Assembly (NCBI GenBank): GCA_033980235.1
Contig: CM067067.1
Location: 3,401,001 to 3,465,000, forward strand
Source: Diadema setosum
Taxonomy: Eukaryota; Echinodermata; Echinoidea; Diadematoida; Diadematidae
DNA length: 64,000 nt
Direction of reading: 5' to 3'
Numbering within the stretch: the stretch's first letter is position 1; each line of letters starts with the position of its first letter. This document shows positions 1-23,018 of the stretch, piece by piece. The notes under the pieces are model-generated. The model was given only the letters and a program-made list of their open reading frames with translations, did no database searches and was not told the DNA's origin. The position numbers and the translations under genes are program-made.

Positions 1-3000
1 GCTGTCTGTCATCCAGGTTGCTTCTAGCTACCAACCTGATGTCTAAGTGTATGCTGACATGCTGTCACTTCACCCTTTAGTGTGTTGTTCCGCAGTTTGG
101 TACGAGCGTGCTGAATATATGCATATTTCCAGGAAAGAAATGAAAACCTATTGCATCTATCAGAATATGTGTCCTGGGTATTAGTCATAGTATTTTCAGT
201 GGAATGGTTGCGTACTGAAGTCGAGCATAGCCCACACAAACAGTCATGACAGTCCTTGATGGCTGATTTATCTAAAATAGAAGGACAACTAAGCAAAAAT
301 GCACCATTGTTTATGTAGATTTTCAGCTATACTTCATTCTTATTGAGAGAAAAATGAAGCTAGCCTTAAAGGGGTCAAAGAATTTCAAAGGTTTTGTAAA
401 TTTTCATTTGAGTTGTGAACCTGGCGATGATGTATGCTGTTTAGCTGTAAATGGAGTGGTAGGCAGTTGTTAGATGCCAACATAAGACTTTATTATTTCA
501 TGAAACTGTAGAAAGATGTGTTAAAGGGTAAGCTACCAATTCATTTCCTGTATAGAAATGTGGACCAGTGATGATGTAGTCTCAATGATTTTGGCACCCT
601 CTACTTCTGCCGATCCTTCTTCTTCCGACTCCATGTCGTTCTCTAGCTCTCATCATATATTCCATTAGATACAAATAATTAATGTGGATGTAGCCCAAAG
701 GGTGTGTAGAGGCAATACTCAGTGGAACAGAGTGTCTGAAAAGGGACCTGTCCTTACGCTGTCCTGTGTGCACAGCAAACTGAAACCCGTCTTTTCTCGT
801 TCTTCTGTCTGAAATCTTTTCCACTTGTCACGGAGATGGTTTCCGCCCTCGTCAATTTCAGCAGCTTAAATATTCAACATCTTCTTCCGTTGCGAGTGAC
901 TCCACAAAATGTCACGGCAGAATGGAGACCGAGTGATTTACAAGGATGCAAGCCTTTTTTTCTAGACACAAAAATACCTGAACAGAAAGGATGGGCAGGT
1001 GAATAGATAAACATGCACATGACAAATTGATTAAAAGATTTAAGAGATGAATGAATGAACAGATATGGTTAATGAAAACATAAGCATGGAAATTTAATGA
1101 GTTAACAACCAGCATTAAACTAAACTTTATGAAAGAAACTTATTTTTTCAAGCAGATAAATCATTCTTGGTTAACTGAAGTTATGAAATCTTCCTCTTTT
1201 TTTTAATCAGCATGGGTAAATGTTACAAGGTAGAGTACAAGGGAGATGTAGGCAAATGATATGTGTAAGAATTTTGCCAAGGCAAGAGAAGTCGTATATA
1301 TGTCTTTACATTCTGAGTGTATTATGTTTGTGTATAAACAGACTGGTTCTTACAGCATTCCAAGTAATATATTATCTTTTTTTTTTATCAGCAGCATTTT
1401 CATCTAACCTTGTCAGCTCAAGGATGGAAATTATTTGTTTCTTAAGACAGTTTTGCCCCTCAAAAATCTGCAGAATCATTCATTATTCATATCTTGTATG
1501 AATACACCATCAACAATTGATGTCTATACATCTGCCAGGCCTTTCATAACAGTGAAAGCAATCATAGATCCCACTCGTAATGTAGCTTAGAGCAGAAAGC
1601 TGTTAGAGGAGGTTTGTGTATACACAAGCGATGCACGCCCATGCTGTCTTCTTTATTGAATAGCTTATACCTCGTGTGGCAGTACACTTTCTCAGCACCA
1701 CATCAGGTGACAAAAGAAGATTAAGAATTCAGGGGCAGGATGGCACATCAACTGCCTGCTACCCAAAGTCTTCTTTAGATCCCTTGACTAGTATACAATA
1801 TCTGTATTTTTTAAACCTATTTGATTATATAGATTGTGTTAAGGCAGAATATTATTACGTTATATGTAATATTTATATGTATTTTTTCTTGCAATAATGT
1901 CTTTGACCCCTCTGTGTACTTTGAATAACATTTGTCTTTTGAAAGTGCCTTGTAATTTAGGCCCTCATATAGCAATTTAATTGTTACACTAACATTAAAA
2001 AGACGTACAAGAGAGTTGTCATGTTCTTCATAGGAAGTAAACAATTTTGTTTTCCAGTAGTTCATTTTTTTTTTCTTTTGCTCAGACAAGACCTTTTGTT
2101 ATTCACTTATCCTTAAACTCTTTACTCTTGACCATTGGATGATGCTTGCAATGTTACACCGGCATTTCATCAGGCCTCGTCTTTGCTCTTATTTCATTTG
2201 CGAGCAGAGTACAGCGGCGCTCTCTTTCATGTAACGTTTGGCGAGGCGCCCTCGCTTGGTGCAGGTTTTTGACCAAACAAATCTATTAGAGGCATTCTTG
2301 CTCATCGCAGAAGGTGCTCACGTTTTACCACATGTTACCAAGAAGTATATCAAGATAACAAACTGACTGTTACAAATGAAGCAGACATTGGGTGACAGTA
2401 ATTGATGATATTTGAGCAACCTGTGCCTGAATTTATACTTTTTGAGAAAAACAAAACAGTCTTGCTGTTGGGGGGAAATGGTATAGTGCCAGTGCGCTGA
2501 TAACTCACAGACTTGACCTAACTCCACTTCTTCAATTTCAAGCCAGCACCGAAGCCTTGTGCTGTGTTAGAGGGATTAGGAAAGTGCACTCCCCAAACTA
2601 GTTTCATTTCAGCATCCACCAAAGACACCAGTAGCTCCAGAAATCGTGGCAAGCCCAGTTGCATTGGGTCGCAGATCTATCAATTGGGAACAGAACGACT
2701 CCAAATTGAATTAATCAGCCAACAGGAAATTTATTCTCGACTATAAATGAATTGAGGGAAGTGGCACTAAAGCAGAGATTTTGTCTCCGAGGTTTGTGGT
2801 GTAAAGGGGAAGATTGAAGACCGCCGAGAAGGCCAGGGATGAATCCAGCTAGGGTTTTCGTTGGAATAGCGAGCCAATCGTCCTACCTCTCTCGGTGATT
2901 GAGCGAGAATACGCTGAAGTGCAGCTGTTTTAAGCAATCAAATTCCCAGAAAGCAAAGGCAGGATGGCTGCAGCGTATGACGCAAAATTCAGAATCTCAC

Positions 3001-4700
3001 GTCCATCAGCTTGTTTGCTCTGGTGATACATTCCCAGTCCAGGGTTCTTCTTTAAAAAAAGGGTGCACTGTAGAGAACTTTACAAAATCTTTGTATGGAC
3101 TGGGCAGTATCTGGCTGTACATCCCTCAGGTTTGTGTCATGTTTCATACGGAATTTTAAACTTTGAGATGATGGAGTACTTCCCAATCACTGGGCAGTGA
3201 GTCACAAGTTATTCAAGAATGGGGAAAGTATGTGCCGACTAACTACACACATCAGTTGCTATTATGAAGCATGTTATCACTAATTCAACTCTGAGGAAAA
3301 GACAACCCTGTAGTAGGGTGTTTCTGCAACTGCTAATGTGATTGGTCAAAGTCAAGAGGTATTCGTACAATGCACTGTATGCCTACAATTCAAGTAAAGT
3401 TTTGAATTAAGTAGCATTTCCTAAAAATGGTGCATGTCTGATTGAAGAAATGAAAGGGCCTTTGCAATAAAACCAAACTTACTTGAAGCATGGCAGCCTC
3501 GTGTCCCCATTGCGTACTTTTTGGGGTAGAGACCGGAACTCATTTGCATGTTTTGAGAGGAGCTGCCATCCCCCTTCAGAGCAATTGCAGTGATTGACGA
3601 AAATCCAAGAGCGGGGTCGGCAAGTTTGCGCAGCAAAGTAAGGAAAACAAAGAGGGAGCTCAACGGCAAGGATTTGGTGCCCTGGATCACCTTCTCATCA
3701 CGGAGATTGCAACTCTTGGGGGGGGGGGGGGGGGGGGGAGGTTGCAGAGTACCGTAATGCCGATTGTCATCAGCGAGTAATTTACCTTTCAGAGATCTCA
3801 AAGCTACGGTCTACATGTATCCACTGCACCAGTAATCTGTCAGTGTCTTCTGAAATTGGTAGTGATTTTCTCCTAGATTAATGGTGTATCACTGAAATGA
3901 GAGAGAGAGGGGGAAAAAAAAAATACCGGCATTCGCTCTATTTGTTGCAGAAAATTGCAGAGTGAAAATGCTCAGATGTTAGACCGTGCTACCGTGCTGT
4001 TTACCTGGTACGCTTGACGTTATCTGTCATTAATTCAAAATTGGTAATGGAAAAAAAAATCAATGTGCATGTATGAACTAGAAATATTAGGGAATTTGTT
4101 TTCTAATGCAACTGTGATGCAAGCCTGAATTGCAGGGGTATTATGTTTCATTTGTAAGCAATAGGAAGATATAATGAAACTCCTGAAAGGCTGTAATTTA
4201 CTTTATTGTCCTGAGGCAATTATATCAATTCAATCCAAATAGATTAAAAACTCAAAAGATGAATCAGCAGTGACCCAAATCTCTGATGTTATTTTTTTTT
4301 AAGAGTACCACGTCTAGTGACAAGAAATGAATTTGTGACCTTCAAAGTTTTGATTGAAAGTTGATATTTATATATCTGTCAGTGAAACTTTCTGGCACAA
4401 CTGGAGTTTGTGTTGTAAGTGTATACATCGAGAAGAGATGCATATTCCACATACCAGAGCAAGAGAGTGGTGCAGGCGACACATCGAGTGCCATCTTGCA
4501 GCCGAGGAAGCTTGAAACAAAATGCAGAATGCAAACGGTGCGTAATGAAAGAAAACAAAAGAGAGAACTACTCTCATAAGACAGGGAGAATAGGATGCTG
4601 CTCACCTAGGCCACATCCAGGGCACACATTCATGTTTGAATGTGATCTGGAGCCTGACGGCATCTGTGTCATGTTTATTTTTCCTTCCCCGTCCATACAG
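1..4700. other. PCBP intron or upstream noncoding sequence
   Basis: I found no KH1 or KH2 GXXG exon here and no other convincing coding stretch. The longest ORFs (126 aa or less) have no recognisable motifs. A G homopolymer of about 20 lies near 3719-3739. The simplest reading is a long PCBP intron whose 3' splice site is at 4700. Confidence 0.6.
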
Positions 4701-14496
<9,796 letters not shown>

Positions 14497-17400
14497 ATCC
14501 ATGTTAACAGACATGACAGCGACATAAGTATGCCATTTTAAATCCTGTACATTAAGGTAGTCGGTAAGCATTTAACGTGTACATACAGCCACTTGCTGAC
14601 AAGAGTGTGACATGCTAAGATTATATGCCATTAACAGTATTCGTGCTTTTATGTGGTCATACCTGATAGCTATCAGGATTGTTTTCTATTTCAGACAAAT
14701 GCAGATATTTTTTTTTCCACTTTTATTCTTTTTTTTTTCTTTTTTTTTTTGGGGGGGGGGGGAGGGAATCATAACTGTGAAGGTTCATTGAGGTGGATTA
14801 AACAGAGATAAAATCTGTCACTGATGCACACAAGTCCTATCACAAGGGTGCCATGATGTCAGAAGTGTAGAAGAGGTTTGGGAAGGGGGAAAGTTGTACA
14901 AGGTGCTCTTTCTCTCTCTCATTAAATCATGCCTCTCTCCGTCGATGCAGGATATTAAGTTTAGCCATAGAGGGCAGTATGTATGGTATTTACTGGTAGG
15001 AACTTTGCACATCACCAGTATGGTATGATATGTTCTTCTTACTTTATCAAAAACTGCTGTCAGATATCTACAAAATGGGTAAAAGAGTTTGATTGCAACT
15101 CTCTTCTTCTGAGGCTGTAAATCATACCGCTCTGTCAAATGCACATGGGCATTGTACACATTTCAAATCATGATTCTCAAATGGATGAGAATATGATTTC
15201 CGTACTATTAAAAGTGGCAGTGGTGCATTTTGCTCTGCTATTTATGAATGTATCATATACTCATTTCTTCTCTTGCTTTTGCTGCATCTCCGGGTGTCAA
15301 AAACATGAGTCTCTAGTGAGAAGGGAGTCTAAGGAGATACAACCATAGATATTTGCCTCCTTCATGTTGATGTGTTTGTGGTGTATTCCTTACAGTTGAT
15401 GTGGTATTCTCTGCAGGAGGCGAACATGGTTATGTAATCAAAATGACGATTATGTTGTTGTACATTGAGCTTCTTGTTTGTTGAAGTGCACACACCTCCA
15501 TTTAAAGCTACCTATTCTCTTTCCGTGTGCGATGTTACTCTGTCATTTATTTACTGTGTACAAACAGAGATTTTCTTTTCTTACACAAGAGATGTGGCGG
15601 TAAGATTCAAATGCGCACTTATCAAGATAACTTTAGGAAACTTCCAAAGTAATCAAGTGTATCAAAAGTGTGGTATTACATATATTTTGCACATGCTTGG
15701 TAACTTGCTCAAAAACTTCAATGAGGCTTATGTTCACTACATTCTTCCACAAAACATTTTCTTATATGTATCAAAGATTTCGGATGTAGACAATATGATT
15801 GAGGATAGCGATTATGCGCCATGTTATTGTGCTTTGTATTTACCATTGTAAGTATCAGAACTGAGAAACAGTATTGCATAGGTCATTGTAGGTTGGGTAT
15901 TTTCCCTCCTATTCTCTGCTTAGAAGCACTTTTCTATTTTGCTAGTAAGAGGCTGTTTGGTGATGTTCTTTCATTCTCATCTTTGCTGTGATTATTTTCT
16001 ATGAACTAGGACGTAACCAACAATGACAGTTTGTATGTACTGTAAATGACGTTTTGCTGTCTAAGATGATGTTGGATGATTGGCTCATTTATTCCTAATC
16101 TTGCCCTGAACTTTTGGAGCGGCATGTCGTCATCTCTAGATAGGTGTGAGAAGGAGTGAAGTAGAAACTGACAGACTAAATATTACTGACGATGACAAAC
16201 CATATAAAGTGGACACTCATTGTGCAGTAAGTAGCTCGGAACAAATTTCATCCGCTTTCTCAGAAGATATTATTTCTGCGAGAGGATTCTACACTTCGGT
16301 CATATTCCTCCTTACACCAAGATTCCCCCCCCCCCCCCCCCAAGGCAAGAACTGTACTTACAATAGTGCAAGATAGGCTAAGCCGTATATTGAATAGGAA
16401 GTGTTATAGAACAGGGTTATATTTTACAATTTCAAACATTTGTAAGTAGACCACTGGCTTGACGTAGGATCGGCCTTGCACAAAGAGGTTGAGATGTTGT
16501 GTGTAAAGACAAACATCCAAAACATTTGGCAGTCATAGAGTATTGACAGTGTTAACGTCATCTTAGCTGTGTGTTCTATTCCTCTTGACTTTTGTGTGAC
16601 CTTTTAGTTTTTAGCATGATATAGAAAGCAGATAAGTGTACATGGTTGAAACCTCAAATCTAATGTCCATTTTCAAAGGGATAATTACAGATTTCAGGAC
16701 ATAGGAGTTCAAGAAACAAAAGTCTGAAGTATTCATTGATCTGCATTATTTCATTTTAATTGATATGGTCAATGTTATTACTGACAAGTAACTAGTTATG
16801 GTAAGAATGTAAGTAAATTTTGAATTGTTACTATTAGTAATTTGGCCATTTCATCTCAGCGTGGGGTGTGCAAACAAAATTATCTTTGCCAAATAACATC
16901 TATCTATTGATATTTAGTTCTTATCATTGTTTTTATGTATTTCTTCCACCTTTAGCATTTCTGCCATAACTGAAGAATGTGTCATTTGATTTCAGTTTAC
17001 TGAATGTATTCATTCTCAATCTGTCTGCCATTATTGTTGCTATTTAGTCCATTTTCAGTTAACTCCAAATAATTGTATGTGCATATACGTACAATGGCAT
17101 TATCACAGTATGATGGTTCCACATGTATTTCATATGTACAGGATATTGTTTGCACTATACTATGTATCTCACCGCTGTAGAATGCTTTTTATAATGTGAT
17201 AGGCAAATGATCTGTATTATACAGCTGACATGTACCTTTGTACCAGTGCTCTATGATCTATTATAGTTGAACAACTGTAGAGTCCCAGGTAGTGGTGTAC
17301 ATTAATCCTTTTGCTACTAATATTACTCAGCTGTAGATCATTGTAGAATTGAATCCCGATCTAAATTAAGTAAGTCAAAGATTAGAAGTTATGGTTATGA

Positions 17401-20400
17401 AACATTGTAGTTTTACTTTTTTGAGCTATTACAGAATGAATTTCTTGTGTGAATAGCATTATTTCATTTTAAGGTTTTAATACACAGTGAAGAAGCTGAA
17501 AGCATGAAATGTGCACAGACATAACTCAATCTGATCTTGTAATCAAATATCTACATTCACCTTTTTGAGTTGAAATTTTGTAATGGTTCTGAGATGTTTG
17601 CAAAGTGTCAGTACTTTATCCAGCATTTTCACACTGCCAAAATGTAGGATGTCAAATAATCTTAAAATAACAGACATAAACTTCAAGAAGATAGTCATGA
17701 GGCATTATGATGCATTTTGTTGCATCGTGTGTTTTTGCATTTGTCATGTACTAAAAAGAAAAGGACAGCACACCTAGAATTAGTGATAGATTACTTTGAA
17801 GACCTGCAAATATGGAGAGAATTTTCACTCATATATTTTTATCTTGCTGAGCCTCAGTATATTTTGATCAGGTTCATCCGTGATTAGCACTGGTTTACGG
17901 CTTATACTAGAGTGGGACTGTGCGTATGAATATTTGTTTTGAGGTGTGCATGTGTATTTTACATGTATGTGTGATTGTGTGTGTGTTCCTGTAGCATCCC
18001 AGCAGAGTTGGCGCTGTCTGGTTTCTGCATTCAGAACTCTTTAATACCGATGATTATTAATAGCTTCCATTGGCTACCTCGTGCCCCTCTCGAAATATTC
18101 TTGCCAATGTAGACCTTCTTTTTTTTCCATGTTTCATTTTGCTTTTTGACTGTGAATAAGGTGATGAGATTTTGACAGAGTGTGTGAGAGTTCTGGTCTG
18201 TTTTAAGCCCCCACTCATTTGAAGTTTTTTTTAGATGGAAGAAGAAAACCCAAAAGGATATGAATATAGAAGTTTTGTATAGTTAATGACATAGCCTGGG
18301 TTCATAAAATCTGTCCTTGAATTTTGTGTAGGAAACATTGTATTGACATTGGACAGGAGAGTAGTTTGTGTTGTTGTTTTCTTTTAAATTTCGTAATTAT
18401 TTCATAACATGATGACATGACAAAAATGGGCATTTCTAATTGCACGCATCAGTGACTTTAGTCCCCAAAGATTAAAGATTTACATAATAGTGAGATTGCA
18501 CTAATTGTGATTTAGCACTCGAGTCTGTCATGAGTTGTCTCTCCAATGATCGCAGAAAATTCGACAAAGGGTGTTGATCGGTCTGTTTTGATGATTTCAA
18601 ATTCTAGATCTGGCCACTGGTGTCAGAGGACGGAGATAACTATTTACATTATTTTATTCTGTGGTTCTAGTGCTGCTATTTGCACCAAAGTTTGGGTATA
18701 TTAATGTAGAAGAAAAAAACAACCTTCCAGATGTATATATACATTAAGCTGTACAAAAGGGCAGGTTATGCTGATATACCTATACTGGTCATCCTAGCCA
18801 TGTATGATAAACTTGCATATTTGGTGTCATGTGTGGTAGTTTTGTGTTTTTGTGCCAGAGTAACTTGTAGCATTCAACAACAACAACAAAAGTTATATTT
18901 ATTATTGTCTTCCTGCATATTAAATAAAGACAGCAGAGTCTTGTATCACGTAGATATTAATTGTCAGATAACTGACTGTCGGTAGTGGAGGTGTATGTTC
19001 AGTGACCACATGAGAAGCATCGAATTTGTGCTAAAATGCAACTCGGATTTTCTTCCCATCCCACCTTACGCTTTGTAGCTTTCACCTTTCTCGTATACAG
19101 GGTTGAAATTTTTTGAAAATGGACTCGGAAGTTATATTTTTTCAGTCTGTGGAAAACCTACAAATTCGTACAATTCCCAACTGGTTGTTCAGCACTTTGA
19201 GTAAAGGGTGTGCTATGTATCCTTTCTTTGTACAATATTTCTTTCATTGTATTAACTTCTCAGTCCTATGATCTGATTGAAAAGTTAGATTACAAATTTG
19301 ATATGTCTGTCTTCACCAATCTGAACTTAGTTTACTGATTGTAATGGCATGCACATCGTGTAATTAATATTGGTTGCCGTGAAACAACATTGCCCAATTC
19401 TTGAGTCGAGCAATGTATTTGGTTGAAATTGTGTTGTCCTTTTGATTCTACAAATTCTTGCCAACACTTTGAATGAAGAAGTAATTTAAATCAGTCCAAA
19501 AAAAAATCAGCAGGAGATTCAATATTAATGCTTAGGCATGAAGATAAGAAAGGTTGACTGCTACACCTCCCACCATTTAATTACTGAATCAGATCTTACT
19601 GTCACGGAAGTGGCACTGGAAATTGTGTGTTCGGCATATTTTAGAGCAAGGAAGAGAATTATTCAGCGGAACACAAAGCATCTAGGCAGATATTGAATGC
19701 AAATGTATTCTGAGTGTAATTTCATTAATTTGTATCAAAAATATTTTAGCCATTGTGTATTCAGCTGTTGTGCAGTTTTAGTCAAACTTCATGTAATTAG
19801 TCAGTTGTACGTCCTAAGAAATTTGCCAATGGGTTGTACAGAAACTATTTGTAAATACATGTGTAGCTGCTTCATTATCTAATGTTAAAAGGCTATCTTT
19901 TGCTCTCTCTCTCTCTCTCCTTTTCTCTGTAGAAGATGTATAGTCATTCTGTGTTCTTTGCATCATGAAGAGCTTTACTTGTAAGAAGTAAGAGTGATTT
20001 TAACAAGATGTTTGAAGGCGAGTGATCATGTTGCTCTAGTTGTATAGGCAGTCAAATATACTTGGTACTATAGTCAACTGTAGTGTGATAATCAGTAGGG
20101 TTAGATATCAGAATCTAAAGGGTCAGGTGATCAGTCCAGGTATGTCATGTGACTATGCCAAATGTAATGGTGAGGGCCCTCTGGAGAAAGGCCCTTTTGA
20201 TTGCATGCTGAATAAATCATCCACCGGGGAACATTGAAAAACAGACCAACTGTAGTTGAGACTTGTGTTTTGAGGTATTTTACTCTCACTACTTACATGT
20301 ACATTGTTTTGTCATCAATATACCACCAGCTTAAGATATTGAGTAAGCTACATTTTCTTTCATTTTTTTTTAAGGGGGCACATATGTGTTTATTTTTTTT

Positions 20401-20762
20401 ATTATTAGTTGGTTGGTTTTTTTTTACAGCATAGGAAGCTGGTTGTTTAACCCTGTACATGTCAAGTTGGTAGATAGTTAACCTGTTAAAGACTAGTCTT
20501 GAGTATACTCGGGCAGGTGTTTATGGGAAATGCCTGTTATAGTGAAATCAGCCTGTCAATGGGTTAAGCTGAGAGGCATGAGACCTTATGCTTGGTATAG
20601 TCCTTTAGATCGTAACGGAGAGTGAAGTATTTATTCTCTGACTCTTATGATAAAGGGACACATTTGGGGATTTCTCTCTTTGTTCTTTTATTCATTTTAA
20701 AATGAATGCTGTGGAGGATGATGCGAGGTACAGACATACAGACACACAAACTTGCACACACA
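14497..20762 (+). other. Probable long 3' UTR / downstream region of PCBP
   Basis: Beyond the stop codon the sequence is AT- and T-rich, with no coding signal and few recognisable transposons for about 6 kb. Candidate poly(A) signals include ATTAAA near 14797 and AATAAA at 18923-18928 and near 22235. A C17 run at 16325-16341 would be in the transcript if the 3' UTR extends that far. The true end cannot be set without RNA data. Confidence 0.45.
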
Positions 20763-20943
20763 CCGGGGGCGGATCCAGGAATTTCATAAAGGGGAAGCGC
20801 CTTTGCAAAATTAAAGGGGGGGGGGGGGCGGTGCAAGCACCCCCCCCCATTTTTTTCCTTTTTATTTCTTTTGTTTTAACTAAAAATAAAGAGGGGGCGC
20901 GGGCCCAGTGCACCCCCCTCTGTATCTGCCCCTGCACACACAC
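20763..20943. mobile_element. MITE, GGGGCGGATCC family, copy 1
   Basis: The ends are GGGGGCGGATCCAGGAATTT at the left and, at the right, the inverted equivalent ending TGCCCCTG. The element sits in a CACACA tract that may be the target duplication. It is about 180 bp. The interior has GGAAGCGCC, poly-G/poly-C and a TTTTTATTTCTTTTGTT block shared with copy 2 at 48748-48895. Confidence 0.85.
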
Positions 20944-22251
20944 AAATACAATTGCATATTAAACATATTATATTAAGACAGATAAGTGTACACACTGTTA
21001 TGCACGAAGAAGTGGGAACAAATGCATGCAGCCATTACAGCAGTACTCATTCACATATCCTGTTCTGTAGTATAGTTATATTTTTCAACAAACATTTAAT
21101 ATTTGATTTAACAAATATTTAATGAATTGATTTGAATTGAATTGAATTGAATATTAGTTTTGTGTTAAAAATGGGGGGGGGGGGGGAGCTGAGTAAGACA
21201 AAAGAAAACTGTCTTCTCTTTATGATTATTGATGGTAATGTGTCAAATGTGATGTCCATCACTATAAACTTTTTAAGTCTGTAACTGGATTGGATCATGG
21301 TTGTGTGTGTGTGTTTGTTTGTTGAGATGTGATTGGAACAATTTACTTTAATTATCTGCTCTCTGAGCAACTACACATTATACTGAGAAGCACACTTTTT
21401 AATTGATCAAGGTTGCAAATATTAATCTTTCTTTCTAAGTTAATGTTGAATTAGTGAAATTGTTAATGATGTAAATGCAAGCATATTTTTTAATGACCAA
21501 TGTTACTTGGATTTTGTTTGTTTTTGTTTTTTGCTTGCTTGTTCATAATTTTAGTCTTTTTTTTTTTAATACACTGGCTCACCTGACATTGGTTCAAGAT
21601 CAGTGTCTTTAAACAAGACTACCTCTAAACTGAATGTGTTGCATTTGACCACTGGCCTTTGTATCTGTCATTTATGTGTTGACAGACGAGCGGACTGATG
21701 TAATACTAATAAATGTGTAATTTAGTAATTGCCAAAGCATTTTAATGGAAACGGGTTTAGACTAGATTTTCATGTTTATTCCTTGGGTTTGCCCAGAAGC
21801 CATCGCAGTAATCTAAAGTGTACAATTGTACAGTGGGAAACATGACTAGTAATACCCCATCTACCCAACCTCTTCCTCATCATTATCCAAATAACATTGC
21901 TTCCCCTTATCCACTTTATGCACTGCCACAGTGTGTGTGCTTTGTGTACCCTTTGTTTTATTATTATTATTATTGTCATTATTTTTATTTTGAATCAAAC
22001 CCAGCCTGTGCCATTTTTGCAACCCCAAGTATGTGTTTCTGTCCAACTTGTGATCCATATACCCCCTTTGTCTTTCATTCCTATGGCTTTGTACGCCACC
22101 AAATTATTTCAAATGATGACAGTGATGTCATGCGTGGATTGTTAAATGCAGCTGTTGCTTGTAAGCCCATTGTGCAATTCTTGTTGTGTGGCTGTTCTGC
22201 TGCATTTTGTCCAATATATACACTTGTAAGTGAATAAAAGACAACAGAAAA

Positions 22252-22293
<42 letters not shown>

Positions 22294-22944
22294 TAACATG
22301 TGGGATGCATAGATGAAGAGAAATAGAAAAAGCATATATTTGTCTTTTTTTTTATTGCTGTGAATAATTTATATTTCATAACCCATGCAAAAGGGGAAAA
22401 ATGTAAGTTATGATTAAGAGACACTCTTCACAGGTGTTATAGTAAATTTTATTCCATATTGATGCCAGTAACATAAGAACTTGTGCAATAATTGTTCATA
22501 TTTTTCAAACATCAAAATGTGCTTGGAAAGTTCATAGTTTTCTACCTAACAAACAGACCTGTTAATAGAAATCAACACGTTTTAGTCTTAAACTCAGGTG
22601 GTCACAGAAAGAGTTATATTTTTGTTGGTTGTTGGAAAAAAAAAATACTGTACCATTAATCTGCAAATTTTGATGACAAAAAGTGATACTTACAACAGTC
22701 CTAAATCATTTAAACAAAATAAACACATTATAATCTTACCTTGCATGCCTGTTAGAATTTAGTTGCTACTGGTGTTTTAAAAAAAAAAAAACGGGGAAAC
22801 TATCAAAAACGCCTATTTCTCGTTGAAGATTTTACTTTGCAACTTTTCCATGTAGTAAAGGAATGTTTTAATGCAGAAGACTCCATTGTTTCTGCATTAT
22901 TGAGCAGTCTAGATCAGATTTTGTTTTCACTGTTAAATATGTGT

Positions 22945-23018
22945 GCTGCAGTCAACGTACTTGAACCAAGGACTTCTAGTACGAGAGCCTGTGGTCATAT
23001 CCACTGACCCATGCACAG
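22945..23018 (-). repeat. tRNA-derived SINE fragment
   Basis: Read on the minus strand, TGGGTCAGTGGATATGAC looks like a pol III A box. TTGGTTCAAGTAC about 35 bases on looks like a B box. The tRNA fold is poor, so this is a SINE head remnant and not a tRNA gene. Confidence 0.45.

Noticed and set aside
3421..3801. 126-aa minus-strand ORF with a Pro run
   Set aside because: The Pro run is the poly-G tract read in reverse and nothing else is recognisable.
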